From JAJXYN01 sp964532735 (GTDB lineage Bacteria > Patescibacteriota > Patescibacteriia > JAGPKW01), in NCBI GenBank assembly GCA_964532735.1, contig CAZHKK010000002.1, positions 1 to 60,808 on the forward strand: a stretch of 60,808 bases of DNA, given 5' to 3'. Under the pieces are notes generated by a model that worked only from the letters and a program-made list of their open reading frames with translations, had not been told where the DNA came from and made no database searches. The translations under genes and the position numbers were made by a program. How positions within the stretch are numbered: position 1 is the first letter of the stretch; every line of letters starts with the position of its first letter. Below are positions 42,546-51,703 of this stretch, piece by piece.

Positions 42546-43409
42546 TTATTTTAAAAATATGTTTTCTGAAAGAACATTATCTTTGTTTTGTTCAAAATCT
42601 TCTATTTTCTCAACTTCACCTATATTATGTATCATTGGTGGAGCTTGACCTAAATTGTTTTGATTTTCTAAATCAACCTGCAATTTATTAATTTGCTGTT
42701 GCATTTTTAAAATTATATCAAAACCTTCTTTTATACAATCTAAATCTTGAACAAAATTATTTACATTTTCATAATCTGATATATAAATTTTAAAATCTTC
42801 TAAATTTTTTATACTCAATATTATTGAATCAATATCTATGTTTTCTATTTTACTAACTCTTTCATTAAGTTTTTCAAAATCTATTTTATCAGCCTTACTT
42901 TGATCAATATCTAATATTATATTGTTTAAACAATTTATAGATTCATTTATATTATCAAGCTCTTCTATTGAAGGTGTATTAAGTTTTGATATTTTAAATT
43001 GTATGTCTAGTAAAGAATTTTGAATATCAATATATCTTGATCCCATTTTATTGTAAAAATCAGTCAATAAATCCTGTTTGCCTTTCATATTAGATATGTC
43101 TTTGTCTTGTTTAATGTTTGTGTCATTAATTATTGAAACAAAATTATCTAAATTTTTTAATTCTTCTTTTACGATAATAAAATCTTCATTAATAATTTTT
43201 ATTTTTTCGTTTAATTCATTTTTCTCTTCTTCTTTTTCTATAATATATTTTTCAAACTTTTTATCCATTAAAGATAAATCTTCTGCTGTTTTTTTATCTT
43301 TTTCAAATAAAACAAAAAACATAAGAATAATAAAACAAAAAAACAAAAGCATTGTGCTGTTATTTTTTATAAAATAACCCAAATCATTAAAAAATTTTTT
43401 ACCATTCAT
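42546..43409 (-). CDS. Membrane-anchored coiled-coil protein of unknown function
   Basis: A 287-aa protein with one membrane helix (about 19-36, MLLFFCFIILMFFVLF), a charged Lys/Glu coiled coil (about 40-125), further helical segments, and a less structured tail with a Gln/Pro patch (NNLGQAPPMIHNIG). It has a perfect AGGAGG (43416-43421) and stands alone on the minus strand. Its general layout matches the 15.0-16.0 kb gene, but no clear sequence similarity is visible by eye. Confidence 0.75.
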   Translation of the reverse strand: MNGKKFFNDLGYFIKNNSTMLLFFCFIILMFFVLFEKDKKTAEDLSLMDKKFEKYIIEKEEEKNELNEKIKIINEDFIIVKEELKNLDNFVSIINDTNIKQDKDISNMKGKQDLLTDFYNKMGSRYIDIQNSLLDIQFKISKLNTPSIEELDNINESINCLNNIILDIDQSKADKIDFEKLNERVSKIENIDIDSIILSIKNLEDFKIYISDYENVNNFVQDLDCIKEGFDIILKMQQQINKLQVDLENQNNLGQAPPMIHNIGEVEKIEDFEQNKDNVLSENIFLK

Positions 43410-43559
43410 AACAATCCTCCTAAGATTAGCGTATCAAAAATAAAAACTCTTTATATATTTAAAATTACCTCCAAGTAATTTGTTATTTGATATCTTATAC
43501 AAATGTTGTTTTTTTTGCAAAAAAGACTTGTTAATAACTTTTTATAAATTATCTTTATA

Positions 43560-43587
43560 TTGTTTTTTATAGTTTTTAATGTATAAT
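43560..43587 (+). promoter_or_regulatory. Promoter of lepA
   Basis: TTGTTT (43560-43565), 16 bp, TATAAT (43582-43587). Predicted leader about 23 nt without Shine-Dalgarno. Confidence 0.6.
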
Positions 43588-43616
43588 ATAGTAACATTTT
43601 GAATATTAAACTTTTT

Positions 43617-45410
43617 ATGGATCAACAATATATTAGAAATTTTTGTATAATTGCTCATATAGACCATGGTAAATCTACCTTGGCTGATAGATTTTTACAA
43701 ATTACAAATACTGTTCCAGAAAGAAAAATGCATGCTCAATTATTGGATAGTATGGAACTGGAAAGAGAAAGGGGTATTACTATAAAACTCACTCCTGTAA
43801 ATATGAATTATACATATAAAGGAAATAATTATAGATTGAATTTAATAGACACTCCTGGTCATATTGATTTTAATTATGAAGTATCTAGATCTCTTGCTGC
43901 TTGTGAGGGTGCTATTTTGGTTGTTGACGCTACACAAGGTGTTCAAGCTCAAACCGTAGCAAATCTTTATCTTGCCATTGAACAAGGTCTTGAAATTATT
44001 CCTGTTATAAATAAAATAGATCTTCCAAATTCTGATATAGAAAGAGTTAGTAAAGAAATTATTAGTCTTATTGGTTGTAAAATAGAAGACATAATTCATG
44101 CTTCTGCAAAAACAGGAATAGGAGTAGAAAATATTATTAACGAAGTAATAGAAAGAATCCCTTGCCCTAATGGTGTTTTGGACACAAAAGAAACAAAAGC
44201 TCTTATATTTGATTCTAACTATGATAAATATAGAGGTGCTGTTATGTATATTAGGGTTGTAAATGGATTACTTCAAAAAGGAGACATGGTTAAATTGATA
44301 AACAAAAACACAGAAGCTGAAATTTTAGATATTGGCTTGCTACAACCTACTATGATACCAACAGAATCTCTTGAAACTGGGCAAATAGGATATTTGGTAA
44401 CAAATATTAAAAATATATCTGAGACAAAAGTAGGAGATACTATTACTTTGTTAAAAAATACTCATATAGAACCTTTGTCTGGTTATAAAAAAGTTAAACC
44501 TTTTGTTTTTGCTGGCATATATTGTAAAGATAGCTCTGAATTTAATATTTTGAGAGATGCTATGGAAGAAATTGTTCTTTCTGATAGTGCTATAGAATAC
44601 ACCCCAGAAGCTAGTAATGGATTAGGTTTTGGTTTTAGATGTGGTTTTTTAGGATTGTTACATTTAGAGATTATTTCTGAAAGATTAACTAGAGAATATG
44701 GTTTAGATTTGATAATCACTACTCCATCTGTTGAATACAAAGTATTATTAAAAGATGGAAAAGAAGAATTAATACATAGTCCTCAAGAACTTAAAGACCC
44801 ATCATATATAGATTCTGTTTTTGAGCCATTTGTATCTTGCGAAATTGTTGTTCAATCAAATTATGTTGGATCTGTAATGGAGATAATGCCAGAATATTAT
44901 GGTGTATATAAAAGCATAAATTACCTTGAAGAAACTAGAGTTATATTAAAATACGAAATGCCTCTAGCTTCTATATTAGTTGATTTTTATGATAGATTAA
45001 AAAGTATTAGTAAAGGTTATGCTTCATTGAGTTATGAATACTTAGATTTTAGAAAGGCTGATATTATAAAATTAGATATTAGTGTTGCTGGAAATGAAGT
45101 TGACGCTCTTTCTGTTTTGACTTATAGAAACGCTGCTTACAAGGAAGGAAAAAGAATTGTAGAAAAATTAAAATCTGTTTTAGATAGAGAATCTTTTGAA
45201 ATAAAACTTCAAGCAATGGTTAGTGGGAAAATAATAGCATCGGAAAGAATATCCGCAATGAGAAAAGATGTTTTAGCAAAAATGTCTGGTGGAGATTATA
45301 CAAGAAAATTAAAACTTCTTCAGAAACAAAAAGAAGGAAAGAAAAAAATGATGGGTAAGGGAAGTGTTGACATACCTCATGAAGTTTTTTTAGAAATGCT
45401 TAAAAGATAA
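43617..45410 (+). CDS. lepA: Elongation factor 4
   Basis: A 597-aa translational GTPase thought to help ribosomes in stress or biogenesis. G1 AHIDHGKST, G3 DTPGHIDF, G4 NKIDLPNSD, domains II-V and the LepA-specific C-terminal domain (SGKIIASERISAMRKDVLAKMSGGDYTRKLKLLQKQKEGKKKM) are intact. An in-frame TTG at 43599 would add six residues; the ATG at 43617 matches family starts (MDQQYIRNFCIIAHIDHGK). Confidence 0.97.
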   Translation: MDQQYIRNFCIIAHIDHGKSTLADRFLQITNTVPERKMHAQLLDSMELERERGITIKLTPVNMNYTYKGNNYRLNLIDTPGHIDFNYEVSRSLAACEGAILVVDATQGVQAQTVANLYLAIEQGLEIIPVINKIDLPNSDIERVSKEIISLIGCKIEDIIHASAKTGIGVENIINEVIERIPCPNGVLDTKETKALIFDSNYDKYRGAVMYIRVVNGLLQKGDMVKLINKNTEAEILDIGLLQPTMIPTESLETGQIGYLVTNIKNISETKVGDTITLLKNTHIEPLSGYKKVKPFVFAGIYCKDSSEFNILRDAMEEIVLSDSAIEYTPEASNGLGFGFRCGFLGLLHLEIISERLTREYGLDLIITTPSVEYKVLLKDGKEELIHSPQELKDPSYIDSVFEPFVSCEIVVQSNYVGSVMEIMPEYYGVYKSINYLEETRVILKYEMPLASILVDFYDRLKSISKGYASLSYEYLDFRKADIIKLDISVAGNEVDALSVLTYRNAAYKEGKRIVEKLKSVLDRESFEIKLQAMVSGKIIASERISAMRKDVLAKMSGGDYTRKLKLLQKQKEGKKKMMGKGSVDIPHEVFLEMLKR

Positions 45411-45441
45411 AAAATCTGAATTTATTTTCAGATTTTTATTT
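45409..45441 (+). terminator. Intrinsic terminator of lepA
   Basis: AAAAATCTGAA/TTCAGATTTTT stem with T-rich tail, starting in the stop codon. Confidence 0.85.
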
Positions 45442-45502
45442 TATTTGATTTTTTGTTTTTTTTGTTTTAATATATTAAAACAACAATTTTATGGAGGAAC
45501 AT

Positions 45503-45859
45503 ATGAGAGCTGAAACTTGTAGAAGTGAATGTGTTGATGAAGATTGTGAAAAAGTGTTTTTTGCATGTCCAAGGGAGGATTGCTTTGATATATTCAAAGT
45601 AAAAGTGGATGAAATCATAAATAAAAAAACAAGAAGTAGTATCTTTCCAAGAAAAGAAACACTTATTTTTTTAAAAGCAGATTTTTGCCAAAAAGAAAAA
45701 TGTGACCCAGGCTGTAAGGCTTGTAATTTTAAAGCTTTCTGTTTATCAGAAGAAGAGATTCAAGAATTAAGAAAAGAATTTAAAGAAGATTATAATGCTT
45801 TTATAGTTGTAAAAAGCGTAAACAAAGATGGAAAATTTAAGGTGTGTTATAATTTATAA
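45503..45859 (+). CDS. Cys-rich 118-aa protein of unknown function
   Basis: A small acidic-basic protein with about eleven Cys, in two groups: ETCRSECVDEDC...FFACPREDC near the N-terminus and DFCQKEKCDPGCKACNFKAFC around residues 66-86. This suggests one or two metal sites, zinc or iron-sulfur. An ATG at 45491 is in frame, but it is really part of the GGAGG (45493-45497) of the ATG at 45503, which is therefore the start. Bounded by terminators on both sides. No family recognised. Confidence 0.7.
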   Translation: MRAETCRSECVDEDCEKVFFACPREDCFDIFKVKVDEIINKKTRSSIFPRKETLIFLKADFCQKEKCDPGCKACNFKAFCLSEEEIQELRKEFKEDYNAFIVVKSVNKDGKFKVCYNL

Positions 45860-45879
45860 CTCATTTAACCAATAAAAAA

Positions 45880-45916
45880 TAAATACCGTAAAAAATTTAC
45901 GGTATTTTTATTTTAT
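45880..45916 (+). terminator. Intrinsic terminator of the Cys-rich gene
   Basis: AATACCGTAAA/TTTACGGTATT stem with T-rich tail. Confidence 0.85.
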
Positions 45917-45952
45917 ATATTGTGTTATATAATAGATAATATAGGAAGAATC

Positions 45953-46048
45953 ATGCTCATTGTCATCATTAAAACTAATATTATTACAATAACATATTTA
46001 ATAACATTTTTATTTTTTTTCATATGCAAGAAATTATTAAAAATTTAA
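45953..46048 (+). CDS. Possible 31-aa hydrophobic micro-ORF
   Basis: An ORF starting at ATG 45953 with a weak AGGAAG 6 nt upstream, after a TATAAT at 45928-45933. It encodes one membrane helix (IITITYLITFLFFFI) with a basic end and overlaps the next gene by 25 nt. It could be a small membrane protein or leader peptide, or chance in A/T-rich DNA. Confidence 0.25.
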   Translation: MLIVIIKTNIITITYLITFLFFFICKKLLKI

Positions 46049-46647
46049 AATCAGACGAAAAAGTAGTAGCAATAATTAGAAAATTTTTTTTATCTTTATT
46101 TAAGGATGTATTTTTTTCTTTTTTTCTTTTTGTCTTATCTTTTACCTCTTTGTATTTTATACTACAAATCAAAAATAGTGAAGTTTTAAAAAATTTTTCT
46201 TTTGTTTTGTTTGGTATTTGTGTCCTTTTAGCTTTATTTTTTGCTATTAAAACATTTTTTATATTAAGATTTGATTCTTTGGTTGTTACAAATTATAGAG
46301 TTTTTGATGTTTCTCAAAGTAGTATTTTTAATAAAAAAATAACAGAAATAAATTTAAAAGACATAAAATCTATTTCTTTTACTAAAAATGGGATAATAAG
46401 AACTATATTCAATTTTGGAGATTTAAAAATAGAAACTGAAAATTCTATAACAAACTTAGAAATAAAAGACATAAAAGATCCTTTTGATATTCAACAACTT
46501 ATAAACGATAGAAAAGATAAACTGATAAAAATAGAAGAAAAAAAAGGTAAATTTGAAAATCTAAGCGAAGAGGAATTAATAGGTCTTGCTTATAAATTAA
46601 AAGAAAAGATAGGGCAAGAAAGGTTAAATAATATATTTAAAAACTAG
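46024..46647 (+). CDS. Membrane protein with bacterial PH domain (YdbS/YdbT-like)
   Basis: A 207-aa protein with two membrane helices (residues about 27-48 and 58-80), then a bacterial PH-type domain: LVVTNYRVFDVSQSSIFNKKITEINLKDIKSISF and FGDLKIETENS. A charged helical tail follows. This class sits in the membrane; its ligand is unknown. No Shine-Dalgarno sequence. Confidence 0.75.
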   Translation: MQEIIKNLKSDEKVVAIIRKFFLSLFKDVFFSFFLFVLSFTSLYFILQIKNSEVLKNFSFVLFGICVLLALFFAIKTFFILRFDSLVVTNYRVFDVSQSSIFNKKITEINLKDIKSISFTKNGIIRTIFNFGDLKIETENSITNLEIKDIKDPFDIQQLINDRKDKLIKIEEKKGKFENLSEEELIGLAYKLKEKIGQERLNNIFKN

Positions 46648-46673
46648 TTTTATATGACTGGTTTTTATTTTTG

Positions 46674-46702
46674 ATGACAAATTTTTTATATTATCGTATA
46701 AT
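46674..46702 (+). promoter_or_regulatory. Promoter of the FtsB/DivIC-like gene, predicted leaderless
   Basis: ATGACA (46674-46679), 17 bp, TATAAT (46697-46702). The ATG at 46709 is where transcription should begin. Confidence 0.65.
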
Positions 46703-46708
46703 TTATAT

Positions 46709-47128
46709 ATGATAAAAGATTACAAAGAATCTTCTTTAAAATTTAAGAAGCAAAAACATACTATTAAAATTTTTCTAGTGGTCACTCTAGTTTCTTTTTT
46801 AATTGTTTTTTCTAGCGTAATTAATATTCTTTTAAAAAACAAAAGGGAAGAAAATACTATAAATAAATTATCTCAGGAGGCAGAAGAAATTAACAAAAAA
46901 AATCAAGAAATAGACTCTCTTATTAGCATGTATCAAACTGAAACAAACATGGAAGCAATGGCTAGAGAAAATTTAAATGTCATGTTAGAAGGAGAAAATG
47001 TTATTGTTATAAATGATAACAAAAAAGAAATACAACTAACAAAAAGTAAAACAAATATTATAAATAACAATAAAAATATATCTAACATCAAAAAATGGAT
47101 ATATTTTTTCTTCAAAAAAGATAAATAA
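46709..47128 (+). CDS. FtsB/DivIC-like septum formation initiator
   Basis: A 139-aa bitopic protein with an N-terminal cytoplasmic stretch, a membrane helix (about 22-42), a coiled coil (about 48-75) and the family-typical ending of the coil, TNMEAMARENLNVMLEGENVIVI (usual form xxExxARExLxxxxPGExV). FtsB/DivIC links early and late division proteins. The tail after residue 95 is Asn/Lys-rich and atypical. Probably leaderless mRNA. Confidence 0.8.
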   Translation: MIKDYKESSLKFKKQKHTIKIFLVVTLVSFLIVFSSVINILLKNKREENTINKLSQEAEEINKKNQEIDSLISMYQTETNMEAMARENLNVMLEGENVIVINDNKKEIQLTKSKTNIINNNKNISNIKKWIYFFFKKDK

Positions 47129-47133
47129 AAACA

Positions 47134-48117
47134 ATGGAAAAACAAATTAATAAAGAAAAAATAAAACAGATACTTAAAAATAAAAAATTTATAAAAATAT
47201 TATTAATATCTTTGTTTATAGTATTATTTTTAATAATTAATGCAGTTATTAAAAATAATATATACAAAAATAATAGCCAATCTTTTTTAGCAAAAACATA
47301 TGCTAAAATAACAAAAATGCCAGCAATTAAGGTTAATAAAGAAGTTATAAAATATGAAGATTATTTTAAATTTTATGATTATTTGCAAACTTTTTATAAT
47401 AAGCAAAATGAAAAAAATAAAGAAATAAAAATACCAGACCAAGAAACAATAAAACAAGAAGTAATAACAAAATTGGTAAAAAATTCTATTTTAAAAAAAA
47501 TGTCATCAAAATATAATATAAATATTTCTGATAGAGATATTTTTGATGAATTAAAAAAATTAAACTCTCAAACTGGTGGTATTGATATAACAGAAAAATA
47601 TATAAAAGATAATTATGATATGTCTTTAAATGATTTTAAAAAAGAATTTATAGAACCTATAATTATCAAAAATAAACTCAATATAGCAATATCAAATGAC
47701 GAAAAAATAAATAAATCTAAACTTGAAAAAATAACAAATATTTATAATCAATTAGAAGAGTCTAAAAATGCTGAAATTATAAATGAAATAGGTAGAAAAA
47801 CTGATACGTTTTCTATTTTGGTAAAAGATTTTAGTGAAGATGAAGAATCTATTGAAAATGATGGAGATTTGGGTTGGATATCAAGAGATTCTATGGAAGA
47901 ATCCATAAAAAATACTTCATTTTCTCTAGAAAAAGGAGCTTATAGTGGTATTGTAAAATCTTCAAGCGGTTACCATATTATCAAATTAATTGATAAGATA
48001 GACACTATAGATATTCCAAAGGTTAGAATTGCTCATATTTTTGTCAAAACTATGGATATTGATACTTATCTAAAAAGTGAAATAAATGAAGCAAAAATAA
48101 AAATATATATCAAATAA
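47134..48117 (+). CDS. Membrane-anchored parvulin-type peptidyl-prolyl isomerase
   Basis: A 327-aa foldase of the SurA/PrsA type. N-terminal membrane helix (about 20-40), a SurA-N-like helical part (about 65-205), then a rotamase domain (about 213-293: FSILVKDFSED, NDGDLGWISRDSM, KGAYSGIVKSSSGYHIIKLID). RIAHIFVK follows near the end, like the start of a second, truncated isomerase unit. It probably helps exported proteins fold. Six nt after the FtsB-like gene. Confidence 0.85.
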   Translation: MEKQINKEKIKQILKNKKFIKILLISLFIVLFLIINAVIKNNIYKNNSQSFLAKTYAKITKMPAIKVNKEVIKYEDYFKFYDYLQTFYNKQNEKNKEIKIPDQETIKQEVITKLVKNSILKKMSSKYNINISDRDIFDELKKLNSQTGGIDITEKYIKDNYDMSLNDFKKEFIEPIIIKNKLNIAISNDEKINKSKLEKITNIYNQLEESKNAEIINEIGRKTDTFSILVKDFSEDEESIENDGDLGWISRDSMEESIKNTSFSLEKGAYSGIVKSSSGYHIIKLIDKIDTIDIPKVRIAHIFVKTMDIDTYLKSEINEAKIKIYIK

Positions 48118-48161
48118 CAACATAGTAGATGTAAGATCAATCTTGCATCTACTATGTTTTT
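48118..48161 (+). terminator. Intrinsic terminator of the parvulin gene
   Basis: A long hairpin: AACATAGTAGATG/CATCTACTATGTT plus AAGAT/ATCTT, one mismatch, T5 tail. Confidence 0.9.
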
Positions 48162-48204
48162 GTAATATTATGGTATTACAATTAATAATTAATAAATTCG
48201 TTTT

Positions 48205-48738
48205 ATGGATTTAAATTCCGAAAAAATTAAATTTCAATCTGCAATAGATTTTTTAATTAAAGAATTATCTACAATTAGAACTGGTAGAGCTTCTACTAGC
48301 TTAGTGGAAGATATAAAGGTAGATGCTTATGGATCTTTGATGCCACTAAAAAATTGTGGCAATATTTCAATTCCAGAAGCAAGACAAATATTAATAGATC
48401 CTTGGGATAAATCTTTAATAAAAGAAATAGAAAAATCTATTATGACTTCAAATATAGGATTAAACCCTAACAGTGATGGAAATGTTATAAGAATAAATTT
48501 ACCAGAAATGACAGAAGACAAAAGAAAAGATTTATTAAAGGTTGTTGGTGTTAAATGTGAAAATTGTAGAATAGAAATAAGAAAAATAAGAGAAGAATTA
48601 AAAAATTCTATGAAAGAAGAAAAAGATGAAGATTTAAAAAAATCTATTCTTGAAGATTTGGACGATATCACAAAGGAATTTAATGAAAAAATTGAAGAAT
48701 TAAGAAAGAAAAAAGAAGAAGAAGTAATGACTGTTTAA
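48205..48738 (+). CDS. frr: Ribosome recycling factor
   Basis: A 177-aa RRF, which splits post-termination ribosomes with EF-G. Typical ELSTIRTGRASTSLVEDIKVDAYG, then QILIDPWDKSLIKEIEKSI and INLPEMTEDKRKDLLKVV. Slightly shorter than 185 aa. A perfect inverted repeat (TTGTAATA/TATTACAA, 48160-48181) lies upstream. rseP follows after 18 nt. Confidence 0.96.
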   Translation: MDLNSEKIKFQSAIDFLIKELSTIRTGRASTSLVEDIKVDAYGSLMPLKNCGNISIPEARQILIDPWDKSLIKEIEKSIMTSNIGLNPNSDGNVIRINLPEMTEDKRKDLLKVVGVKCENCRIEIRKIREELKNSMKEEKDEDLKKSILEDLDDITKEFNEKIEELRKKKEEEVMTV

Positions 48739-48756
48739 AAATTAAATAAATAAAAA

Positions 48757-49848
48757 ATGTTATTAACTATTGTTGTAGTATTATTAATGATATCTTTCTT
48801 GGTAACTATTCATGAATTTGGTCATTATATTACTGCTAGAAAATTTAAAATGAAAGTAGAAGAATTTGCGATTGGTATGGGACCAGCCCTTTTTAAGCAT
48901 GTAAGCAAAAAAACAGGAATACTTTATTCTATAAGATGCCTACCTATTGGTGGTTTTTGTAAAATAAAAGGTGAGGATAGAGAGGGAAATTTAGATGAAG
49001 ATTCTTTTGGAGCTAAAAAAATATGGAAAAGAGCAATTGTTTTATCTGCGGGTGTTTTAATGAATTTATTATTTGCTATTGTTTTGATATATATTGGTCT
49101 TATTGTTGGTATGCCAGATATAATTAATCCTGACAAAAATTATGACAATGCTAAATTAAGAGACGAAAGGTTTATTATAAATTCTATATTACCAGGTTCT
49201 TCCGCTGAATTGGCCGGAATAAAAGCTGGAGAAGATTTATTATCTTTAAATGGTGAAACTTTTTCTAGTTCAAAAAAATTAAATGAAAAATTGCAAACAT
49301 TAAATGAGATAGATTTAATTGTAAGAAATGAGAATGGAATTGAAAGATCAATAAATGATATAAATAAAAGCTTTAATAAGGATCTTAATAAAGAGATATT
49401 TGGAATAAGTGTTACACAAATAGCTGTTGTTAGTTATAATCCATTACAAGCTATTCCTAAAACCTTTGAAACTACTGCGTATTTTACAAAAGAAATGTTT
49501 AAAGGTTTGGGCTATATGATGTCTAGTATTTTTTCTGGAAAAGGACTTCCTGATGAATTATCTGGTCCTATAGGAATTACATTTATAACAAGAGAGGCTA
49601 TATTGAAAGGTTTTTCTTATGTTTTATATATAGTTGCTCAAATATCTTTAAACTTAGCTATTATAAATATTATCCCTTTTCCTGCTTTAGATGGTGGAAG
49701 AATATTGTTTTTAGCATTTGAAAAAATTAAAGGAAAGCCATTAAATGAAAAATTTGAAATAATTGCAAATGGTATAGGGTTTTTACTTTTAATGATTTTA
49801 ATTTTTGTTGTAACTTTTAAAGATGTTGGAAACTATATATTAAAATAA
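48757..49848 (+). CDS. rseP: Site-2 intramembrane metalloprotease RseP/RasP
   Basis: A 363-aa membrane zinc protease. HEFGH is at residues 19-23 in the first helix, the third ligand in NIIPFPALDGGR near residue 310. A single PDZ domain lies between (LPGSSAELAGIKAGEDLLSLNGE, about 145-195). It cleaves membrane helices, such as anti-sigma factors or signal-peptide remnants; target unknown here. Confidence 0.95.
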   Translation: MLLTIVVVLLMISFLVTIHEFGHYITARKFKMKVEEFAIGMGPALFKHVSKKTGILYSIRCLPIGGFCKIKGEDREGNLDEDSFGAKKIWKRAIVLSAGVLMNLLFAIVLIYIGLIVGMPDIINPDKNYDNAKLRDERFIINSILPGSSAELAGIKAGEDLLSLNGETFSSSKKLNEKLQTLNEIDLIVRNENGIERSINDINKSFNKDLNKEIFGISVTQIAVVSYNPLQAIPKTFETTAYFTKEMFKGLGYMMSSIFSGKGLPDELSGPIGITFITREAILKGFSYVLYIVAQISLNLAIINIIPFPALDGGRILFLAFEKIKGKPLNEKFEIIANGIGFLLLMILIFVVTFKDVGNYILK

Positions 49849-49863
49849 TTTAATAAAAAATAA

Positions 49864-51087
49864 ATGTTGTTATCAAAATTAATTTATAAAACTCAAAAAA
49901 ATCTACCAGCAGATGAAGTTTCTTTAAATGCAAAATTATTAATACAAGCTTGTTTTATAAGAAAAGAAGCTGCTGGAATTTATTCTTTTTTGCCTCTCGG
50001 ACTTAAAGTTTTGAATAATATAGAAAATATAATAAGAGAAGAGATTAACATTATTGGAGGGCAAGAGTTGTTTATGAACGGATTAACACCTAAACAAAAC
50101 TGGGTTCAAACTGATAGATGGGAAAATTTTGACGCGTTATTTAAATTGGAAGGTAAAGCTAGCGAATACGCTCTTGGTGCTACTCATGAAGAAATGATAA
50201 CTCCTCTTGCTAAGCAATTTATAAATTCTTATAAAGATTTACCACTATACCTTTATCAAATTCAAACTAAATTTAGAAACGAAGAAAGAGCAAAATCTGG
50301 AATATTAAGAGGTAGAGAATTTAGAATGAAAGACTTATATTCTTTTCATACAACAGAGGAAGATCTTGTTTCTTATTATGAAAAAGTTAAACAATCGTAT
50401 ATTAAAATATATAACAGAATTGGGCTAGGGGAATATACATATCCAACATATGCTGATGGTGGAGCTTTTTCTAAATATTCTGAAGAATTTCAAACAATAA
50501 CAGAAGCTGGGGAAGATGAAATATATATTTGTGAAGATTGCCATTGTGCTATAAATAAAGAAATAATAGAAGACCAAAAAACATGCCCACAATGCAATAA
50601 ATCTAATTTTACAATAAAAAAAGCTATTGAAGTTGGTAATATTTTTAAATTAGGAACTAAATTTACTAAAGCTTTTGATTTAAATTTTATAGATCAAGAT
50701 AACACAAAAAAACTTGCTCTTATGGGGTGTTATGGTATTGGTCCTTCTAGATTAATGGGTGCTGTTGTTGAGGTTTGTCATGATGAAAATGGTATAGTTT
50801 GGCCAGAAAGTATAGCTCCTTTTAAGTATGAAGTTATATCATTGGGAAATAATGAAAATATTTTAAATAAAGCAGAAGAGATATATAAATCTTTGAAGTC
50901 TAAAGGGTTTGATGTTTTGTTTGATGATAGAAATGAATCTGCTGGAACAAAATTAAAAGATGCTGACTTGATTGGATGTCCAAACATAATAATAATAGGT
51001 GAAAGAAATTTATCTAATAATAAAGTTGAATTTAAAAATAGAAAAGAAAATAAAATTGAGTTAAAAGATTTGTCTGAATTTATATAA
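49864..51087 (+). CDS. proS: Prolyl-tRNA synthetase without INS editing domain
   Basis: A 407-aa class II synthetase. Motif 1 LPLGLKVLNNIENIIREE, motif 2 FRNEERAKSGILRGREFRMKDLYSFH, motif 3 GCYGIGPSRLMGA, and the anticodon-binding C-terminal domain are present. Between motifs 2 and 3, where ordinary bacterial ProRS (about 570 aa) carries the INS editing domain, only a short zinc-ribbon-like piece remains (CEDCHC...CPQC, residues about 220-240). Ala-tRNA-Pro editing must be absent or done by a separate protein. Confidence 0.95.
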   Translation: MLLSKLIYKTQKNLPADEVSLNAKLLIQACFIRKEAAGIYSFLPLGLKVLNNIENIIREEINIIGGQELFMNGLTPKQNWVQTDRWENFDALFKLEGKASEYALGATHEEMITPLAKQFINSYKDLPLYLYQIQTKFRNEERAKSGILRGREFRMKDLYSFHTTEEDLVSYYEKVKQSYIKIYNRIGLGEYTYPTYADGGAFSKYSEEFQTITEAGEDEIYICEDCHCAINKEIIEDQKTCPQCNKSNFTIKKAIEVGNIFKLGTKFTKAFDLNFIDQDNTKKLALMGCYGIGPSRLMGAVVEVCHDENGIVWPESIAPFKYEVISLGNNENILNKAEEIYKSLKSKGFDVLFDDRNESAGTKLKDADLIGCPNIIIIGERNLSNNKVEFKNRKENKIELKDLSEFI

Positions 51088-51115
51088 AAAAACACTTGGA
51101 AAAGTGTTTTTTTAT
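51086..51115 (+). terminator. Intrinsic terminator of proS
   Basis: AAAACACTT/AAGTGTTTT hairpin with GGAA loop and T-tract. Confidence 0.85.
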
Positions 51116-51176
51116 ATTGACAAAATAGCGTATATAATGTAAAACATATAAATAAATTATTTTAGGGGGCTTTGAT

Positions 51177-51569
51177 ATGGGTGGTGATCTTTTCGTTTTT
51201 CGTTCTGGAATGGACAAAGATAATACAAAAAAAACATTTATAAAAGATAATTGTTGTTTGTTTGTAAACAAGGAAGATATTGATGAATTTATAGAAAAAT
51301 TCATTATATCTAATCCAAAAAATGAAAAAGTTGTTATAAACTATTTTGTTTTTAAAGATGATTTTAGAATAATACAAGAAAGTTTTAACCGGTTTAATAT
51401 TGATAGAGGAATATTAAAATGTAGTAAAAATGATAATTTTGAACTAATTTTAATAAATTGCTATCGAACACAATCCGATCAAAAAACACACAGAGTTATC
51501 CATAGACTTACAAGATATAAGAATTATAAATATGTAGATGAAAATGAAGTAAAAAATCTCATCACATAA
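51177..51569 (+). CDS. Unknown 130-aa protein
   Basis: A soluble, mixed-charge protein (MGGDLFVFRSGMDKDN..., ending RYKNYKYVDENEVKNLIT) with four Cys but no clear metal motif. No signal peptide. Not recognised. It has AGGGGG (51164-51169) 7 nt before the ATG, a TATAAT at 51133-51138, and terminators on both sides, so it is a monocistronic gene of the Shine-Dalgarno class. Confidence 0.65.
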   Translation: MGGDLFVFRSGMDKDNTKKTFIKDNCCLFVNKEDIDEFIEKFIISNPKNEKVVINYFVFKDDFRIIQESFNRFNIDRGILKCSKNDNFELILINCYRTQSDQKTHRVIHRLTRYKNYKYVDENEVKNLIT

Positions 51570-51577
51570 TAACAAGA

Positions 51578-51612
51578 AAACCCTTAATAAATATTAAGGG
51601 TTTATTTTTTTA
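51578..51612 (+). terminator. Intrinsic terminator
   Basis: AAACCCTTAATA/TATTAAGGGTTT stem, T-rich tail. Confidence 0.85.
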
Positions 51613-51677
51613 CTACAATTAGCATATTTTATATTGATTGTATTTTTTTGAAAATCCTTTACAATTTAGTAGTAAAA

Positions 51678-51683
51678 TATAAT
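51678..51683 (+). promoter_or_regulatory. -10 box of the mreB2-mreC-mreD-mrdA operon
   Basis: TATAAT 20 nt before the ATG. A TTTACA lies 14 bp upstream, too close for a normal -35, so the upstream element is uncertain. Confidence 0.45.
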
Positions 51684-51703
51684 TTTTTAATAAGCCTGAA
51701 CAA

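Noticed and set aside
51117..51138. TTGACA at 51117 as the -35 of the 130-aa gene
   Set aside because: Only 10 bp separates it from the TATAAT at 51133, and the position 17 bp downstream is not a -10 box.
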